A stretch of 64,000 nt of DNA from Rosa chinensis (taxonomy: Eukaryota; Streptophyta; Magnoliopsida; Rosales; Rosaceae), in the NCBI RefSeq assembly GCF_002994745.2, contig NC_037092.1:71957823-72021822 (forward strand). Direction: 5' to 3'. Positions 61,722-64,000 of the stretch are shown here, in pieces. A program made the translations under genes and the position numbers. Position 1 is the stretch's first letter. Each line of letters starts with the position of its first letter. The notes beneath the pieces were generated by a model. That model saw nothing but the letters and a program-made list of their open reading frames with translations, did no database searches and had not been told where the DNA came from.

Positions 61722-61833
61722 TTTTTTGTTCCTATATGTATTCCACATATATCTACCATATATATATATATATATATATGTGGGAGAAAAAAGAAGTACT
61801 AATCATTTCTCATCTATGGTAGATATATGTGGA

Positions 61834-61871
<38 letters not shown>

Positions 61872-61937
61872 GTGGGAGAAAAAAGAAGTACTAATCATTT
61901 CTCATCTCTTATATTACTCGGGTATTGGTTTGATTGT
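61722..61937. repeat. AT microsatellite with direct and inverted duplications
   Basis: GTGGGAGAAAAAAGAAGTAC..CATTTCTCATCT occurs twice (about 61781 and 61872), each after a (TA)n tract. CCACATATATCTACCAT and its inverse ATGGTAGATATATGTGG flank the first. This lies between two CACTA-type elements. Confidence 0.75.
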
Positions 61938-64000
61938 CACTACTAGCAAAATAATAACACACAAGGATTTACTATAGTTAAAAGCCACAGAAATCCGTGT
62001 GAAATAGAAATATTAACAGAAATCTGTGTGAAATGAGCATTATTGGGTCCACAATAATTTATACAATAACAATATCAAAGGAAATCCGTGTGCATAAACA
62101 ACAGTAACAGATATCTGTGTAAAAACTAAAACATTTTCACACGGATATCTGTGTGAAAATCAATTCACACTGATTTCTGTACGTATTATAAATTAGTTTA
62201 TTTCGAAATTGTTAATTTTTTATGTTATGTGATTTATGGAGGGACGGATTTTCGTTACAATAAGTTTTTGGTACAGATTTCAGTGTGAAATGAATATCAG
62301 TAACAGATGTCTGTGTAAAAACTAAAACCTTTTCACACGGATATCCGTGTGAAAAAAACAATTATCTACAAAATTCCGTGTGAAAAAATATAGGTGTATA
62401 TAAGGTTGATCACTTGTTTGATATCGAAATAACGGCGGATTGAGTTAATTTTTTTACACAATACCTATTAATACACTCTAAATAGATGGGTAATGTCAAA
62501 TTTATTAATTTTCAATTTTGATTTTTCGGTTCGCACAAAATTCTTATTGTCTACTAATGTGGTATAACTAGTTTATTAGTTGTAAAGAAAAGTATACCTT
62601 CCATGAGCAACAATGTGGAGGAAATAGACTTGATCAAAATCGACCGTTGGATGTTGTCATGATTAGAATAAATAGTTATGGTCAAAATTTCAGCTATTTT
62701 TGTTATCGTTTAGGTCTCGATCTACTAGATCAACCCTGAACCCTAAATACCACATAAAACTAATATGCTCAAAACCACTCATTCGCAACTTATTTTTTCG
62801 ATCTATCAGCTCTCATACTCTCATGAATATGAAGTATACCAAATAATGTAAATTTTTTGAAAAGTTTATCTCCTCGTGGTTTTACTCCCCTTAGGGAAGT
62901 ATAAGTGTATATAAGGTTAACCACTTTATTTGACATTTTCACACAGTTATCTGTGAAAATATCAATTGACACTAATTTATGTACGTATCATAAATTAGTT
63001 TATTTAAAAATATTTAATTTTTTATGCTATGTGAATTATTGAGAGACGGATTTCCGTTACAATAGGTTTTTGGTACAGATTTCCGTGTGAAATGTTAACA
63101 CGGATATCTGTGTGAAAAGAACAATTAGCTACATAATTCCGTGTGAAAAACTCTATTAGAGACAGAATTCTGTGTTAACCATCGAATGATAATTAATTAA
63201 TTATTAGCAAAATAACAACAGACACGGATTTACTGTAGTTAAAAGCCACATAAATCCGTGTGAAATAGAAATACTAATTACAGAAATCTGTGTGAAATGA
63301 GCACAATTGGGCCCACAATAATTTATACAATAACAATATCAACGGAAATCCGTGTGCATAAACAATAGTAACAGATATCTGTGTAAAAACTAGAACATTT
63401 TCACACGGATATCCGTGTGAAAAGAACAATTAGCTATAGAATTCCGTGTGAAAAAGTGTAGGTGTATATAAGATTGATCACTTATTTGATATTGAAATAA
63501 CGGCGGATTGAGTTAATTTTTTTACACCGTACCTATTAATACGCTATAAATAGATGGGTAATGTCAAATTTATCAATTTTCAATTTTTATTTTTTGGATT
63601 GCACAAAATTCTTATATGTCTACTAATGTGATATAACTAGTTTATTAGTTGTAATGAAAAGTGTACCTTCCATAAGCAACAATGTGTAGGAAATAGACTT
63701 TATTAAAATCGACCGTAGGATGTTATCATGATAAGAATAAATGGTTATGTTCAAAATTTCAGCTATTTTTGTCGTCGTTTGAGTTTCGATCTAGTAGGTC
63801 AACCTTAAACCTTAAATACTACATAAAACTAATATGCTCATAACTGCTCATTCGTAACTTATTTTTTTGATTTGTAAACTCTCATGCTCTCATGGGTAGA
63901 AGCTGTATCAACTAATGTAAAAATTTCTGAAATTTTATCTCCTCAAGGGTCGGCTCCCCTTAGGGAAGTAGAAGCGTTTAAAGGGTTGACCGGTTTTTGG
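61938..64000 (+). mobile_element. Second CACTA-type element, 5' part, runs off the window
   Basis: It starts CACTACTAGCAAAATAATAA, nearly the same as 54666, and contains the same palindromic motifs and about 510-bp units (62391 and 63456). A third, internal start-like copy without the CACTA bases (ATTAGCAAAATAACAACAG, about 63204) suggests internal duplication or nesting. A right terminus is not reached. Two perfect 24-bp palindromes lie at 62331-62354 and 63399-63422. Confidence 0.75.

Noticed and set aside
61726..61977. Frames rich in Tyr-Ile repeats
   Set aside because: They are translations of the TA microsatellite.

Overview
The window is repeat-rich nuclear DNA from a flowering plant. 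Evidence: spliced genes with GT-AG introns for a LAC17-type laccase and a plant ZIP transporter, a plant-only DVL/ROTUNDIFOLIA small-peptide gene, and plant transposon classes (TRIM, solo LTR, LARD-like element, Ty1/copia, CACTA, Helitron, tRNA-derived SINE). A eudicot is likely. Rosaceae would be plausible, but I cannot prove family or species from sequence alone.

Host genes are few. (1) A DVL/RTFL small polypeptide of 103 aa, + strand, 16678-16989. (2) A six-exon laccase, - strand, 22081-19016, 588 aa, with all copper-ligand motifs intact and a partly degraded miR397-like site. (3) A two-exon ZIP metal transporter, - strand, 53776-52167, whose frame is broken by a 4-bp tandem duplication in the metal-binding TM4 signature. 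Two further exon-like pieces (23238-23324 and 35791-35832, both -) and a gene-like but unrecognised stretch (about 310-1280) are weakly supported.

The rest is a nest of mobile DNA. From left to right: a 357-bp TRIM (2994-3350); two short poly(A) retroposons with 14-16 bp target duplications (3517-4609 +, 5810-6776 -); a decayed TRIM-like pair (8455-9100); an old LINE RNase H region split by a CACTA-type end (to 10561) and a 2.6-kb solo LTR (10784-13426); the DVL and laccase genes; a Helitron 3' end (23774); and a very young 6.7-kb non-coding LTR element with 1,929-bp LTRs and a tRNA-Asp-type primer site (23929-30612). Next comes a gypsy-like 3' fragment made of chained minisatellites sharing a CGCCATG core (31030-34614), then small MITEs and a SINE. 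A decayed Ty1/copia (37578-44472) sits inside the inverted repeat of an older element. After it are two fold-back MITEs in a TA microsatellite, a complete-looking Helitron (49212-46826, -), a long-TIR DNA element (50252-51648) and a copia end fragment next to the ZIP gene.

The most distinctive part is 54666-64000. A complete 7-kb CACTA-type element and the start of a second carry dense palindromic CACGGATATCCGTG-type motifs, about 510-bp repeated units each holding a TATA-like TATAAATAG, and (in the first) a captured, mutated callose synthase exon. No transposase is recognisable, so the first looks like a non-autonomous gene-capturing (Pack-CACTA-like) element.

Most element boundaries rest on matching target-site duplications and equal LTR lengths read directly from the sequence. 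Family names for non-coding elements are inference.
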